Assembly: GCA_945888565.1 (NCBI GenBank)
Contig: CAMDAL010000032.1
Location: 1-17,408 of the forward strand
Direction of reading: 5' to 3'
DNA: 17,408 nucleotides
Source: Devosia equisanguinis
GTDB lineage: Bacteria > Pseudomonadota > Alphaproteobacteria > Rhizobiales > Devosiaceae
This document shows, piece after piece, positions 7,751-16,042 of this stretch (position 1 is its first letter; each line of letters opens with the position of its first letter). The position numbers and the translations under genes are program-made. The notes beneath the pieces were generated by a model. The model saw nothing but the letters and a program-made list of their open reading frames with translations, ran no database searches and was not told where the DNA came from.

Positions 7751-10668
7751 CACAGCACCTTGGTGACCTTGAGGAAGTTGCCGCGCTCATCGTTGGCTGC
7801 CTTGATCGCGCCTTCAGACCCCAGCACCACGACCTGGCCATGCTGCGCCACCTTGTTGAGGGCTTCGGCCAAGGCCTTGAAGTCCTGGTTGGAGGCGCCG
7901 AGGATTTCCTCGCGGCGGCGCTGCCGGTCCTCGTCGGTATCGCCCGACAACTCCCAGATCAGCGAGGTGAAGCCCTTCGCGTCCGGCAGGCGGTAGGTAT
8001 CGACAGAGCCGATGACGCCGATCACCGAGCGCACCAGATCCTGCTCGCCGACGCCGGCCTCGAGGAACTTCGCCGCGCCATCATAGACGTCGAGCGTCTC
8101 TGTGAGGTTCGGGTCACGATACGAGGTGAAGGCAAACGTGCCGGCGAACGGATCGAAGCCCGACGAGCCGCCATAGGCACCGCCCTGCACCCGCACCTTG
8201 TCCCACATGTAGGTGGTGTTGAGGTGCTTGATGGCCACGGCGGTCGCACCGCTCGGCACGAAGCCCAGCGCCTTGAGGTTGGCGCCTTTGGCCACGTAGT
8301 TGACCTGGCCGGGGAAGGTGAGGCCTTCCGACAGCGGACCGGGTGCAAAGCCCCAGCCTTCGGTCGAAGCGCCCTGCCCTGTGGGCATCGCCTTGACGAA
8401 GCTGGCCAGTTCCGGCCGCAGCGCGGCGATGGCGAAGCTGTCGGCGGTGACGTTGGCGACCATGTTGCTGCGGCCGATGAGCAGCGAGCGGATCTCCTCG
8501 AGCGCCGCCTGCACCTTGGCCCAGTCGGCGTCGATCTCCTTCACCAGCTCCTTGAGGAAGAAGTAGTAGCTGACGCCGCCGAGCGTTTCGTTGAGCCAGT
8601 CGGCCTCGGCGAAGCCGGCCCGCACGCGCATCGAGACGATGCCGTTGCCGCTGCCCGCCAGCCCGCTCTCGAACCCGGCCTTGGATTCGAGCACCATCTG
8701 CTTGATGCGCTCGCGATTGTCGAAGCGCGCATCGCTGAGCACGTCGCCCATGATGCCGAGCAGGTCGTCGATATGCTCGGCGGTGGCCTTGCCGCGCATG
8801 AACAGCCACGCGGCCGTGCCGCCACCATCACGGCGGGTCGAGCTCCAGCGCGAGGCGCCGACGCCACCGGTGGTGCGGCCGATGCGCTGGGTACGGGAGA
8901 CGAAGTCTTCCTTGCTGGTCCCCGTCTGCGTCAGCGCCCGGGTGAAGATCGGCAGGTAGGGCAGCAGGCGTCCGGGGATCGCCTTCAGGTCGAAGCCGAG
9001 GTCGAGATAGATGACGCCGTTGGTCGGCAGGTCGTGGGTGTAGAAGGCGATGCCCTCGAGGTCCTCCTTGGCGATCGGGATGGCCTTGTTGGCGCGCGGC
9101 AGGTCCTCGAGCGTCAGCGCCGGAATCTTCGACAGCGCCTCGGGCGTGTCGGTCGCTTCCTGCAGCGCCTTGAGGTGCTCGGTCTGCCTTGCCACCTCGG
9201 CGACGCCATCCGCATCGAGCGACGACCGCGCCGCATCGAGCCGGGCCCGCTCCTCGGCCGCTTCAGCCGCGGCCTTGGCGGGATCGGCGGTGAGCAGCAC
9301 GGTGGTGCGGTGGCGGTTGTCGAGGATGTGGGTCTTGATCAGGCTCTCGAAGTATTTTTCGCCGCGCGCCAGCTTCTCCTTGATGCCGGTGAGCGGCGCC
9401 TCGAAGGTGAGCGGCACCAGCGGGTCGCCGCCATAGAGCCAGGTGCCCAGCGACCGGAACATCAGCGCGATGCCGCGCGGGAACGAGCCGGTGTTGTTCT
9501 CGCGCAGGGCGAAGTCGGCGGAGTTCATCGCCGCCTCGATGGTCAGCGGGTCGATGCCCTCGGCGCTGAGCTTTTCGAGCTCGGAGATGATCAGCGCCTC
9601 GACCTTGGGGCCGGCATCGTCCTCGATGCCCTTGAGGCCGAAGGTGAAATAGGGCTGCTGGATGCCATCGGCGAAACCCGAACCGGTGAGGCCCTCGCCC
9701 AGCCCGGAATCGATCATTGCCTTGCGCAGCGGCGCGGCCGGGGTGCCGACCAGCACGGATTCGAGCACGTTGAGACCCAGCATCAGCTCGGGGTCGGTGA
9801 CCTCGTCGAGCATCCAGTTGACCGACACCATGGCGGTCTTCTTGCCGATCTCGGCTTCGCTCGCCGCGAACGTCTCGTGCAACTGGCGCGGCTCGCTCCA
9901 GCGCGGCTGGATGGCGATATCGGCCTTGGGGTCGATGCGATCGAACTGGCCGAAATACTCCTCGAGCATCTCGAGGCGCTTGGCCGGATCGTCATCGCCG
10001 TAGAACACCACGCGGGCGTTGGACGGGTGGTAGTACTTCGAATGGAAGTTCTTGAAATACGCGTAGGTCAGGTCGGGGATCGCCTTGGGGTCGCCGCCGG
10101 AGTTCACGCCATAGGTGGTGTCCGGGTAGAGCGACAGCTGGCTGAGCTTGCCGAGGATCGCCGAGGCCGACGAATAGGCGCCCTTCATCTCGTTGAACAC
10201 CACGCCCTTGAACACCATCGGCCCCTGGGTGTTGTCGAGCTCATAGTGCCACCCTTCCTGCCGGAACGTGTCCTCGGAGATCAGCGGGAAGAACACCGCG
10301 TCGAGATAGACGTCGACGAGGTTGTAGAAGTCCTTGAGGTTCTGCGAGGCGACCGGATAGGCAGTCTTGTCCGAGAAAGTCATGGCGTTGAGGAAGGTGT
10401 GCAGCGACCCCTTCAGCAGCTCAACGAAGGGCTTCTTCACCGGGTACTTGCGCGAGCCGCAGAGCACCGAGTGCTCGAGAATGTGGGCAACGCCGGTCGA
10501 ATCCTCGGGCGGGGTCTTCAGCGTCACGCCGAATACCTTGTTCTCGTCCTCGTTGATGAGGCTGAGCACCTCTGCGCCGGTCTGCTTGTGCCGATAGAGC
10601 CGGGCCAGCGAACTAATCTCCGCGATATGCTGCTCGCGCACGAGTTCGAAGGCGGGATGTTCGGACAT
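7750..10668 (-). CDS. M16C-family metalloprotease (insulinase/presequence-protease type)
   Basis: A 972-residue zinc peptidase, the normal length for PreP-type M16C enzymes, which degrade short unfolded peptides inside a closed chamber. The inverted zinc motif HILEH is at residues 62-66 in GVAHILEHSVLCGSRKYPVK. The family stretch FVELLKGSLHTFLNAMTFSD and then YPVASQ follows. Later parts (for example SSFYxxx-free TSYRDPNLTETLDVYDG near the C-terminus) fit the second M16 half. ATG 10668 is chosen because the family begins about here. The frame is open 38 codons further upstream, but that part is low-complexity and overlaps the repeat region. The ribosome site is weak. It is co-transcribed with trxC through a one-base overlap. 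There is no obvious signal peptide, so it is probably cytoplasmic. Confidence 0.93.
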   Translation of the reverse strand: MSEHPAFELVREQHIAEISSLARLYRHKQTGAEVLSLINEDENKVFGVTLKTPPEDSTGVAHILEHSVLCGSRKYPVKKPFVELLKGSLHTFLNAMTFSDKTAYPVASQNLKDFYNLVDVYLDAVFFPLISEDTFRQEGWHYELDNTQGPMVFKGVVFNEMKGAYSSASAILGKLSQLSLYPDTTYGVNSGGDPKAIPDLTYAYFKNFHSKYYHPSNARVVFYGDDDPAKRLEMLEEYFGQFDRIDPKADIAIQPRWSEPRQLHETFAASEAEIGKKTAMVSVNWMLDEVTDPELMLGLNVLESVLVGTPAAPLRKAMIDSGLGEGLTGSGFADGIQQPYFTFGLKGIEDDAGPKVEALIISELEKLSAEGIDPLTIEAAMNSADFALRENNTGSFPRGIALMFRSLGTWLYGGDPLVPLTFEAPLTGIKEKLARGEKYFESLIKTHILDNRHRTTVLLTADPAKAAAEAAEERARLDAARSSLDADGVAEVARQTEHLKALQEATDTPEALSKIPALTLEDLPRANKAIPIAKEDLEGIAFYTHDLPTNGVIYLDLGFDLKAIPGRLLPYLPIFTRALTQTGTSKEDFVSRTQRIGRTTGGVGASRWSSTRRDGGGTAAWLFMRGKATAEHIDDLLGIMGDVLSDARFDNRERIKQMVLESKAGFESGLAGSGNGIVSMRVRAGFAEADWLNETLGGVSYYFFLKELVKEIDADWAKVQAALEEIRSLLIGRSNMVANVTADSFAIAALRPELASFVKAMPTGQGASTEGWGFAPGPLSEGLTFPGQVNYVAKGANLKALGFVPSGATAVAIKHLNTTYMWDKVRVQGGAYGGSSGFDPFAGTFAFTSYRDPNLTETLDVYDGAAKFLEAGVGEQDLVRSVIGVIGSVDTYRLPDAKGFTSLIWELSGDTDEDRQRRREEILGASNQDFKALAEALNKVAQHGQVVVLGSEGAIKAANDERGNFLKVTKVL

Positions 10669-10784
10669 ATGGGGGTACTCGGGTGGTGGGACGGTGGGAG
10701 CTAACTTAGGGAGGCGCGGAGGGCGATGGAAGGGGGTTACGGGATTGTAAGGGCTGGCCGGATGGGGAGATGAGGTGGACAATA

Positions 10785-10910
10785 CCCCTCACCCGTCTCG
10801 TCCTGCGGCCAATCTACCCCCTCCCCGACGGGGAGAGGAATAGAGCCGACGACGTCGGAGTGTTCTTCTCCCCGTCGGGGCGAAGGTGGCGCGCAGCGCC
10901 GGATGAGGGG
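10785..10910. repeat. Intergenic palindromic repeat (rhizobial REP/RIME-like)
   Basis: An imperfect long inverted repeat fills most of the gap between the aldo/keto reductase and the protease. The outer arms are CCCCTCACCCG (10785-10795) and GGATGAGGGG (10901-10910). The inner arms CTCCCCGACGGGGAG (10821-10835) and CTCCCCGTCGGGG (10868-10880) are each self-complementary and also complement one another. GCCGACGACGTCGG lies between them. Elements of this look are scattered through Rhizobiales genomes. It starts two bases after the reductase stop (10913-10915, minus strand), so the transcript would fold there, possibly stabilising or ending the upstream mRNA. Confidence 0.75.
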
Positions 10911-10912
10911 AG

Positions 10913-11893
10913 CTAAATCTTCCCGCGCACCGCCGGCCGCACCTTGTCCTCGTACCAGCCCTTCAGTTCCTCGATCAGAGCCGGCTCCACCGGGTCGAGC
11001 CCGATCGCATCGACATTGCTCCGCAGCTGATCCGGCCGAGTCACCCCGGCGATGATGGTCGAGACCGCCGGCTGGTCGAGAATCCACCGGAGCGCTAACT
11101 GGCTGAGCGGCGCGGTCTTGGGCACCATCTGCTTGAGCTGGTCGGCGAGCATCACGCCGGTTTCGAACGGCAGGCCGGCGAAGGTTTCACCGACATTGAA
11201 CTTCTCGCCGTTGGCGTTGAACATGCGGTGATCGGTGTCGGCGAACTTGTGGTCCTTCTTCCACTTGCCCGACAGCAGGCCAGAGGCCAGCGGCAGCCGC
11301 ACGATGATGCCGACATTGCGCTTCTGCGCCGTCGGGAACACCTCGGTGATGTAATCCTGCCGGAACAGGTTGAAGATGATCTGCAGCGTGGTGCAGCCAT
11401 CGGCCTTCATGGCGGTGAGCGCCTCGTCGACGCTTTCGACGCTGGCCCCCCAGTGCTGGATCATGCCCGCGTCGCGCATGTCATCCATGATGTTGAAGAT
11501 TTCGCCGTCTTCGAGCACCTCGGGCGGGATGGTGTGGAGTTGTGCGAGATCGATCGTCTCGACCCCGAGCCGCTTGATCGAACCGGCGAGGCTGTCCTTC
11601 ACCGCCGCCTTCTTGAAGCCGCTGCGGCCTGGGAAGATTTCGCTGTTGCGACCCAGCTTGCTCGCGACGAACACACCCTTCTTGTCCTTGAAGGCCCCGA
11701 TGCGCCGCTCCGACTGGCCGCCGCCATAGACGTCGGCGGTGTCCCAGAAGTTCACGTCGAGCGAGCGGGCCGTCTTCAGGATTTCGGCTGCCGACTCGTC
11801 GTTCACCGGCCCGAAGCTCTCGCCCAGCTGCCAGGTGCCGAGCCCGATTTCCGAGACGTCGAATCCGGTCTTGCCCAGTTTGCGCGTGTTCAT
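10913..11893 (-). CDS. Aldo/keto reductase
   Basis: A 326-residue NADPH-dependent TIM-barrel oxidoreductase. The catalytic tetrad is complete: D51 (NFWDTADVYG), Y56, K79 (VASKLG) and H120 (LAQLH). The N-terminus MNTRKLGKTGFDVSEIGLGTW is typical of the YghZ/general-stress AKR groups, and a C-terminal cofactor loop (IAGVTRPDQLRSNVDA) is present. GGGAG lies just upstream of ATG 11893. The substrate cannot be told from the sequence, though such enzymes reduce aldehydes and ketones. It lies 98 bases downstream of prfC on the same strand, so partial read-through is possible. Confidence 0.93.
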   Translation of the reverse strand: MNTRKLGKTGFDVSEIGLGTWQLGESFGPVNDESAAEILKTARSLDVNFWDTADVYGGGQSERRIGAFKDKKGVFVASKLGRNSEIFPGRSGFKKAAVKDSLAGSIKRLGVETIDLAQLHTIPPEVLEDGEIFNIMDDMRDAGMIQHWGASVESVDEALTAMKADGCTTLQIIFNLFRQDYITEVFPTAQKRNVGIIVRLPLASGLLSGKWKKDHKFADTDHRMFNANGEKFNVGETFAGLPFETGVMLADQLKQMVPKTAPLSQLALRWILDQPAVSTIIAGVTRPDQLRSNVDAIGLDPVEPALIEELKGWYEDKVRPAVRGKI

Positions 11894-11991
11894 CGTGTCA
11901 CTCCCTTGATTGGCCGAAGTGATAGCGGCATGACGGTAGAACAGGAAGTGGACGTTCGACCAAACCGACCGGGACGGAGGCTAGGCTACAG

Positions 11992-13584
11992 CTAGTGCCG
12001 TTCCTTGGTCGTGTGGAACACGAGCTTCGGGTAGTCGCGCTGGGCGCGGCCCAGCCACCACTGCGACTGGGCGAGATAGACCGGGTCGCCATACTTGTCC
12101 TCGGCCATTTCCAGCTTCACGGTGGAAATGAAGCGGGCGAGCTCGGCCTTGTCGTCGCTGGTGACCCAGCGGGCGAGCTCGAAGTTGATCACCTCGAACG
12201 AGATCGGTACGTTGTATTCGGAGTTGATGCGGGCCTGCAGCACTTCGAGCTGCAGCTGGCCGACCACGCCGACGATGTAGTCGGCGCCCACCATGCGGCG
12301 GAAAATCTGGGCCACGCCCTCTTCCGCCAGGTCGCTCAGCGCCTTGGCGAGCTGCTTGGTCTTCATCGGGTCGGCGAGGCGCACGCGGCGGATGATTTCC
12401 GGCGCGAAGTTGGGGATGCCCGTCACCTTGATGGTGGCGCCCTCGGTGAGCGTGTCGCCGACGCTGAGCGCCCCGTGGTTGGGGATGCCGACGATGTCGC
12501 CCGCCACGGCCTCTTCGGCCAGTTCGCGATCGTGGCCGAAAAAGAACATCGGGTTGGATACGGCCATGTCCTTGCCGGTGCGGACGTTTTTCAGCCGCAT
12601 GCCGCGCTTGAAGGTGCCTGAGCTCAGCCGGACGAAGGCGATGCGGTCGCGATGGTTCTGGTCCATGTTGGCCTGCACCTTGAACACGAAGCCCGAGACT
12701 TTCGGGTCGTTCGGCTCGATCGGCTTGGGATCGGCCGGCTGGGGCCGTGGCTCGGGAGCCCAGGTGCCGAGCGCCACGAGCAATTCGGGCACGCTGATGG
12801 ACTTCAGCGCCGAGCCGAAGATCACCGGGGTGAGATGGCCGGCGAGGTAGATCTCGTGGTCGAACTCGGGAAAACCAGCGCGCGCCAGCTCGAGGTTCTC
12901 GAGGCTGGCCATGATCACCGGGTCCATGGCGAACTCGTTGTCGCGGCTGAGGTCCTCGACCTTGGCGAAGGTCTTCCACACTTCGCCGTTCGGGCGCTTC
13001 ACCACCTTGCCGGTGAGATCGACGATGCCCTTGAAGTCGACGCCGCCGCCGAGCGGCCACACCACCGGGGAGACATCGAGCGCCAGGGTGGAGGAGATCT
13101 CGTCGAGGATTTCGACCGGGTCCTTGCCCTCGCGATCGACCTTGTTGGCGAAGGTGATGATCGGGATGTCGCGCAGGCGGCACACCTCGAACAGCTTCAG
13201 CGTCTGCGCCTCGATGCCCTTGGCGACGTCGATCACCATGATGGCGGCGTCGACGGCCGTCAGCGTGCGGTAGGTGTCCTCGGAGAAGTCCGAGTGGCCG
13301 GGGGTATCGAGCAGGTTGAAGGTCAGGCCCAGGTGCTCGAAGGTCATCACCGAGGAGGTGATCGAGATGCCGCGCTGGCGCTCGATCTCCATCCAGTCCG
13401 AGCGGGTGGCACGCTGGTTGGCGCGGTGGCGCACCTGCCCAGCCTGCTGGATGGCGCCCGAGGTGGCGAGCAGCTTCTCGGTCAGCGTGGTCTTGCCGGC
13501 GTCCGGGTGCGAGATGATCGCGAAGGTCCGGCGCGTCTGGAAGGGCAAGAGCTTGGTGGCCGCGGCCGGGGTGTGGACGTTCAT
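11992..13584 (-). CDS. prfC: Peptide chain release factor 3 (RF3)
   Basis: A translational GTPase that removes RF1/RF2 from the ribosome after termination. The 530 residues match the 529 of E. coli RF3. G1 is SHPDAGKTT (25-33), switch I SDWMEIERQRGISIT, G3 DTPGHSDF (from 93) and G4 NKVD (147-150). The RF3-specific stretch DFSEDTYRTLTAVDAA is present, followed by domain II and a C-terminal domain ending VFHTTKERH. ATG 13584 is used because the family begins about 15 residues before the G domain. The 29 in-frame codons upstream have no family resemblance, and no strong ribosome site is visible. An intrinsic terminator at 13670-13701 isolates it from upstream transcription, so it needs its own promoter in 13585-13669. 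Confidence 0.95.
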   Translation of the reverse strand: MNVHTPAAATKLLPFQTRRTFAIISHPDAGKTTLTEKLLATSGAIQQAGQVRHRANQRATRSDWMEIERQRGISITSSVMTFEHLGLTFNLLDTPGHSDFSEDTYRTLTAVDAAIMVIDVAKGIEAQTLKLFEVCRLRDIPIITFANKVDREGKDPVEILDEISSTLALDVSPVVWPLGGGVDFKGIVDLTGKVVKRPNGEVWKTFAKVEDLSRDNEFAMDPVIMASLENLELARAGFPEFDHEIYLAGHLTPVIFGSALKSISVPELLVALGTWAPEPRPQPADPKPIEPNDPKVSGFVFKVQANMDQNHRDRIAFVRLSSGTFKRGMRLKNVRTGKDMAVSNPMFFFGHDRELAEEAVAGDIVGIPNHGALSVGDTLTEGATIKVTGIPNFAPEIIRRVRLADPMKTKQLAKALSDLAEEGVAQIFRRMVGADYIVGVVGQLQLEVLQARINSEYNVPISFEVINFELARWVTSDDKAELARFISTVKLEMAEDKYGDPVYLAQSQWWLGRAQRDYPKLVFHTTKERH

Positions 13585-13669
13585 GGCAATCGCGTGAATG
13601 AGGGAAGCCGCTACATAGTCGTTTGCGGCGGCGATTGCAAAGCGCCCGCCCTCCTGCGCTGCGGCGGAC

Positions 13670-13701
13670 AAAAAAGAAGGGCCGCCGTTTGGCGACCCTT
13701 C
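13670..13701 (-). terminator. Intrinsic terminator, minus strand, upstream of prfC
   Basis: In the minus-strand RNA an 11-pair stem (13701-13691 with 13686-13676) with loop AAAC is followed immediately by six U residues (13675-13670). One pair is G-U in the minus-strand RNA but would be C-A in plus-strand RNA, which supports minus-strand use. It must end a transcript begun above 13701, either the small unit at 13758-13845 or read-through from the porin gene. Confidence 0.85.
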
Positions 13702-13757
13702 CCGATTTCGCGGTCTTCGAAGCTATCCTTGCCCACTCAAGGGCGAGGTGCCTACGC

Positions 13758-13829
13758 TTAGGCCAGAGGCTGCTCCGAGCTACCGGAGACTCCAGGACCC
13801 TTCGAAACCGACGATTTCTGATGAGACAC
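13758..13829 (-). CDS. Possible 23-codon small protein (or small RNA with an embedded ORF)
   Basis: The GTG at 13829 opens a 23-codon frame (serine-rich, beginning VSHQKSSVSKGPGVSG and ending EQPLA). It follows an unusually complete Shine-Dalgarno, AAAGGAGGTGGTCC (13845-13832), which can pair with almost the whole 3' end of 16S rRNA. The GGAGG is 8 bases from the GTG. Hairpins overlap and follow the frame (13773-13788, 13750-13763), and a minus-strand intrinsic terminator lies at 13670-13701. I know no family for it. The peptide may be real, or the SD-like tract may be part of a regulatory RNA. No convincing promoter was found, though TTGTCA near 13920 could be a -35. Confidence 0.4.
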   Translation of the reverse strand: MSHQKSSVSKGPGVSGSSEQPLA

Positions 13830-13831
13830 TT

Positions 13832-13845
13832 GGACCACCTCCTTT
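13832..13845 (-). promoter_or_regulatory. Extended Shine-Dalgarno tract
   Basis: AAAGGAGGTGGTCC complements the 16S rRNA 3' end across 14 positions, allowing one G-U pair. It is far longer than the 4-6 bases used by neighbouring genes. It is spaced correctly for the GTG at 13829 and is the main reason to think that frame is translated. Confidence 0.6.
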
Positions 13846-13946
13846 GCGCTGTTGACGATTGCCAGAAGTTGGGCGCGTTTGCGCGGCTTGGCAAGGGGGT
13901 AGCGCGCGGCGGATGTGACAAAAGCGTGACGAGGTCCGGAATGGGG

Positions 13947-14005
13947 CACGGCCCGCCGGGGGGAACCCGACGGGCCGTGTGAGGCGCGCCACGCCGCTGG
14001 CGCGC
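13947..14005 (-). terminator. Two tandem hairpins after porin 1 (no U tract)
   Basis: The first hairpin pairs GCGCGCCA (13984-13991) with TGGCGCGC (13998-14005), a perfect 8-bp stem with a 6-base loop. The second pairs CACGGCCCG (13947-13955) with CGGGCCGTG (13971-13979), with further pairing inside. They begin 15 bases after the porin stop codon. Neither is followed by a T run on either strand. They may act as a 3'-end stabiliser or Rho-assisted end rather than a classical terminator. Confidence 0.5.
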
Positions 14006-14020
14006 TGAGCGTCTCGGCGA

Positions 14021-14689
14021 TCAGAACTTGAAGTTCACGCCGGCGGTAACCGCATGGGTGCTGAGGTCGAGATCGCTGTCGCTGCCGCCCACGTTGTAGG
14101 TGGCCTGGCCGTAGTCCGAGTAGCGGTAGTTGAGGTCGAGCGAGATCTGCTCTGTTGCGGCAACTTCCACGCCCACGCCACCGGTCCAGCCGAAATGCGT
14201 CTGGGTGTTGTCGACGGGGCCGTCGCTGGCCGTTGCGCCAGCGATCGCCAGACCGCCGGTCAGGTAGGGCATGAAGGCGCCGGCGTCGTAGCCGACGCGG
14301 CCACGCAGCGAACTGGTCCAGTTGATGTCGAAGTCGACGCCGTCGGCATCGTTGTAGCCGCCGATGCCGGCCCAGGCGATGTCGCCTTCGGCGCCGAGCA
14401 CGAGGCCCCCGCCGACGGAGAAGTTGGCACCGAGCTTGGCGCCAACGGTCCAGCCGCTGAGGTCGGTCTCGCTCGGCGGGGTCGGGGTGATGTTGCCATC
14501 CTGGTCGGCCAGCGTGCCCCAGCCGTAGCCGACGAAGCCGCCGACGTAGGCGCCGTCCCAGCCGCCGGTGCTGGTGTAGCCGCCGTAGCTGGGGGCGGGC
14601 TGGTTGATGAGCAGGTCAGCCGCCGAGGCCGCCGAAGCGGACACGAAGGTGGCGGCGCCCGCGAGGATAAGAAGGGAAATGCGGTTCAT
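14021..14689 (-). CDS. Small outer-membrane beta-barrel porin (Omp25/Omp31-like), copy 1
   Basis: A 222-residue outer-membrane protein. The Sec signal peptide MNRISLLILAGAATF continues to a cleavage site after ASA (residue 23). The mature protein begins ADLL and contains WDGAYVGGFVGYGWGTLADQD, alternating amphipathic strands (LRGRVGYDAGAFMPYLTGG, ISLDLNYRYSDYGQ) and a C-terminal phenylalanine (GVNFKF), the BAM-recognition signature. About eight strands are expected. ATG 14689 has GGAGG 5 bases upstream; the frame begins 4 codons earlier without a ribosome site. It is a paralogue of the next gene. Its function is probably structural or adhesive, and pore activity is not demonstrated for all members of the family. 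Confidence 0.9.
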   Translation of the reverse strand: MNRISLLILAGAATFVSASAASAADLLINQPAPSYGGYTSTGGWDGAYVGGFVGYGWGTLADQDGNITPTPPSETDLSGWTVGAKLGANFSVGGGLVLGAEGDIAWAGIGGYNDADGVDFDINWTSSLRGRVGYDAGAFMPYLTGGLAIAGATASDGPVDNTQTHFGWTGGVGVEVAATEQISLDLNYRYSDYGQATYNVGGSDSDLDLSTHAVTAGVNFKF

Positions 14690-14904
14690 GAGTGCCTCCA
14701 AGGAACTAGGGTTACAAAAGCCTTGTGAGGGGATGAATCCGCCGAAAATGCGAATAAATCCTTTACGCCGCAGTTACCTTTCCGGGGTGTGAACGCCCGT
14801 TCCATGCTGCACCATCGCAAAACTCCCGGCCGGCCGCGGGTTCCAGCGGTTTACGATTGGGTAACCAGTCGGGACGATGGGAAATCCGTGATCGGCGGCA
14901 GACG

Positions 14905-14943
14905 AAAACAGAACCCCGCCACGGCTTTCGCCCGGCGGGGTTC
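14905..14943 (-). terminator. Intrinsic terminator of porin 2
   Basis: A perfect 10-bp GC-rich stem (14943-14934 with 14920-14911) is capped by an inner GGC-GAAA-GCC hairpin and followed by TGTTTT on the minus strand. It begins 27 bases after the porin 2 stop codon. It separates the two porin genes, so porin 1 should have its own promoter between 14690 and 14904. Confidence 0.85.
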
Positions 14944-14970
14944 GGAAGATTCAAGGCCGAAGCTGACAGC

Positions 14971-15630
14971 TTAGAAGCTGAAGTTCAGGCCGACGGTCAG
15001 GGCATTCGAGGTCAGGCTGACATCAGTATCGCCACCGAGGTCATAGGTCTTGGTGCCGAAATCCGAGTAGCGGTACTGCAGGTCGAGCGAGACGTTGTCG
15101 GCAACGGCGATCGCGACGCCAGCGCCGGCCGTCCAGCCGATGTGGGTCTGGGTATCTTCGTCACCGTCGTCGACGGTGGCGTTCGCGAACGCCAGACCGG
15201 CAGTCACGTACGGCAGGAAGGCGCCGCCGTCGAAGCCGAGACGGCCGCGGATGCTGCCCTGCCAGTTGATCGTCGCACTATCGAGACCGAAATCCGTGTC
15301 TGCAGTCTGGTTCGACCAGGCGATGTCGCCGACGAGACCGGCAACGATGGCCTCGGATATGGTGAAGTCGGCGCCGGCGTTCACGCCAAGCATCCAGCCG
15401 GTGGTATCGAACTCGGTGCCCGGAGGCGAGAACTCGCCGTCTTCGTCGGTCAGCGTGCCCCAACCGTAGCCGCCGAACACACCGACATAGGCGCCATCCC
15501 AATCACCCGACACATTGATCATGCCCGGCGAGACCGGCGCGTAGTCGACGATGAGGTCAGCGGCCTGGGTGGCCGAGGCGAAACCGACGAAGGCGACGCC
15601 GGCCAGAAGAGTGATAGCAATACGGTTCAT
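14971..15630 (-). CDS. Small outer-membrane beta-barrel porin (Omp25/Omp31-like), copy 2
   Basis: A 219-residue paralogue of the downstream porin. The signal peptide MNRIAITLLAGVAFVGFAS ends near TQA (residue 23), followed by ADLIVDYAPVSPG. Shared landmarks are WDGAYVGVFGGYGWGTLTDED, GSIRGRLGFDGGAFLPYVTAG, VSLDLQYRYSDFGTKTYDLGG and the C-terminal GLNFSF. The acidic loops (DEDGEFSPPG, DDGDEDTQ) are the most divergent parts, as expected for surface loops. ATG 15630 follows AGGAGGAAATCC. The frame remains open far upstream, but that part has no ribosome site and no family resemblance. The gene is monocistronic, judging by its own terminator. Confidence 0.92.
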   Translation of the reverse strand: MNRIAITLLAGVAFVGFASATQAADLIVDYAPVSPGMINVSGDWDGAYVGVFGGYGWGTLTDEDGEFSPPGTEFDTTGWMLGVNAGADFTISEAIVAGLVGDIAWSNQTADTDFGLDSATINWQGSIRGRLGFDGGAFLPYVTAGLAFANATVDDGDEDTQTHIGWTAGAGVAIAVADNVSLDLQYRYSDFGTKTYDLGGDTDVSLTSNALTVGLNFSF

Positions 15631-16042
15631 GGATTTCCTCCTGAAGAGCTGAAGCCAACCTAAACCCATGGCAGGTTGCGGTCTACTTAATGACGCCAGA
15701 TTCTGCCCCGATTGCTGCCACTCCTGCGGCAAGTGTTGCAGGCCTGCATCGACTAATGTGGCAGACGGGCTGAAATTGGCAGCAAATTCCCGAATCTCAC
15801 GGGTGTGTGATTTTCGAAGGTTTGCTGCAGCAACAAATTGATAACCACAACTGTGACGCCCGCCACATTGTTGACCAATTGTCCGCTGCCCCGGAGTCTG
15901 CTTCCTGAGGGATGCGGACACTACGTAGGCCGATCCGGACTCGCCTGCAACCGTCAACCCTTGGCCCCGCTGCGCTGCATCGTTTCGATGGAGCGCCGTG
16001 CGAAGCGGGTCCAGTCTGACGGCAGGTCGTGCTCGACGATCA
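15631..16042. other. Long intergenic region upstream of porin 2
   Basis: About 410 bases with no supportable gene. It is AT-richer than its surroundings in 15660-15880, as expected of a promoter region for an abundant outer-membrane protein. It contains the 12-bp perfect palindrome TTGCTGCAGCAA (15822-15833). I could not identify a confident -35/-10 pair. Open frames crossing it are extensions of the porin frame or chance. Confidence 0.5.

Noticed and set aside
7840..10704. Very long open frame (954 codons) antisense to the M16C protease
   Set aside because: It is a shadow of the high-GC codon pattern of the real gene. The translation is rich in low-complexity G/E/L/R stretches and shows no domain.
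13623..13982. Plus-strand 119-codon frame between prfC and porin 1
   Set aside because: No ribosome site at its start, arginine-rich composition, and it runs through the minus-strand terminator and hairpins.
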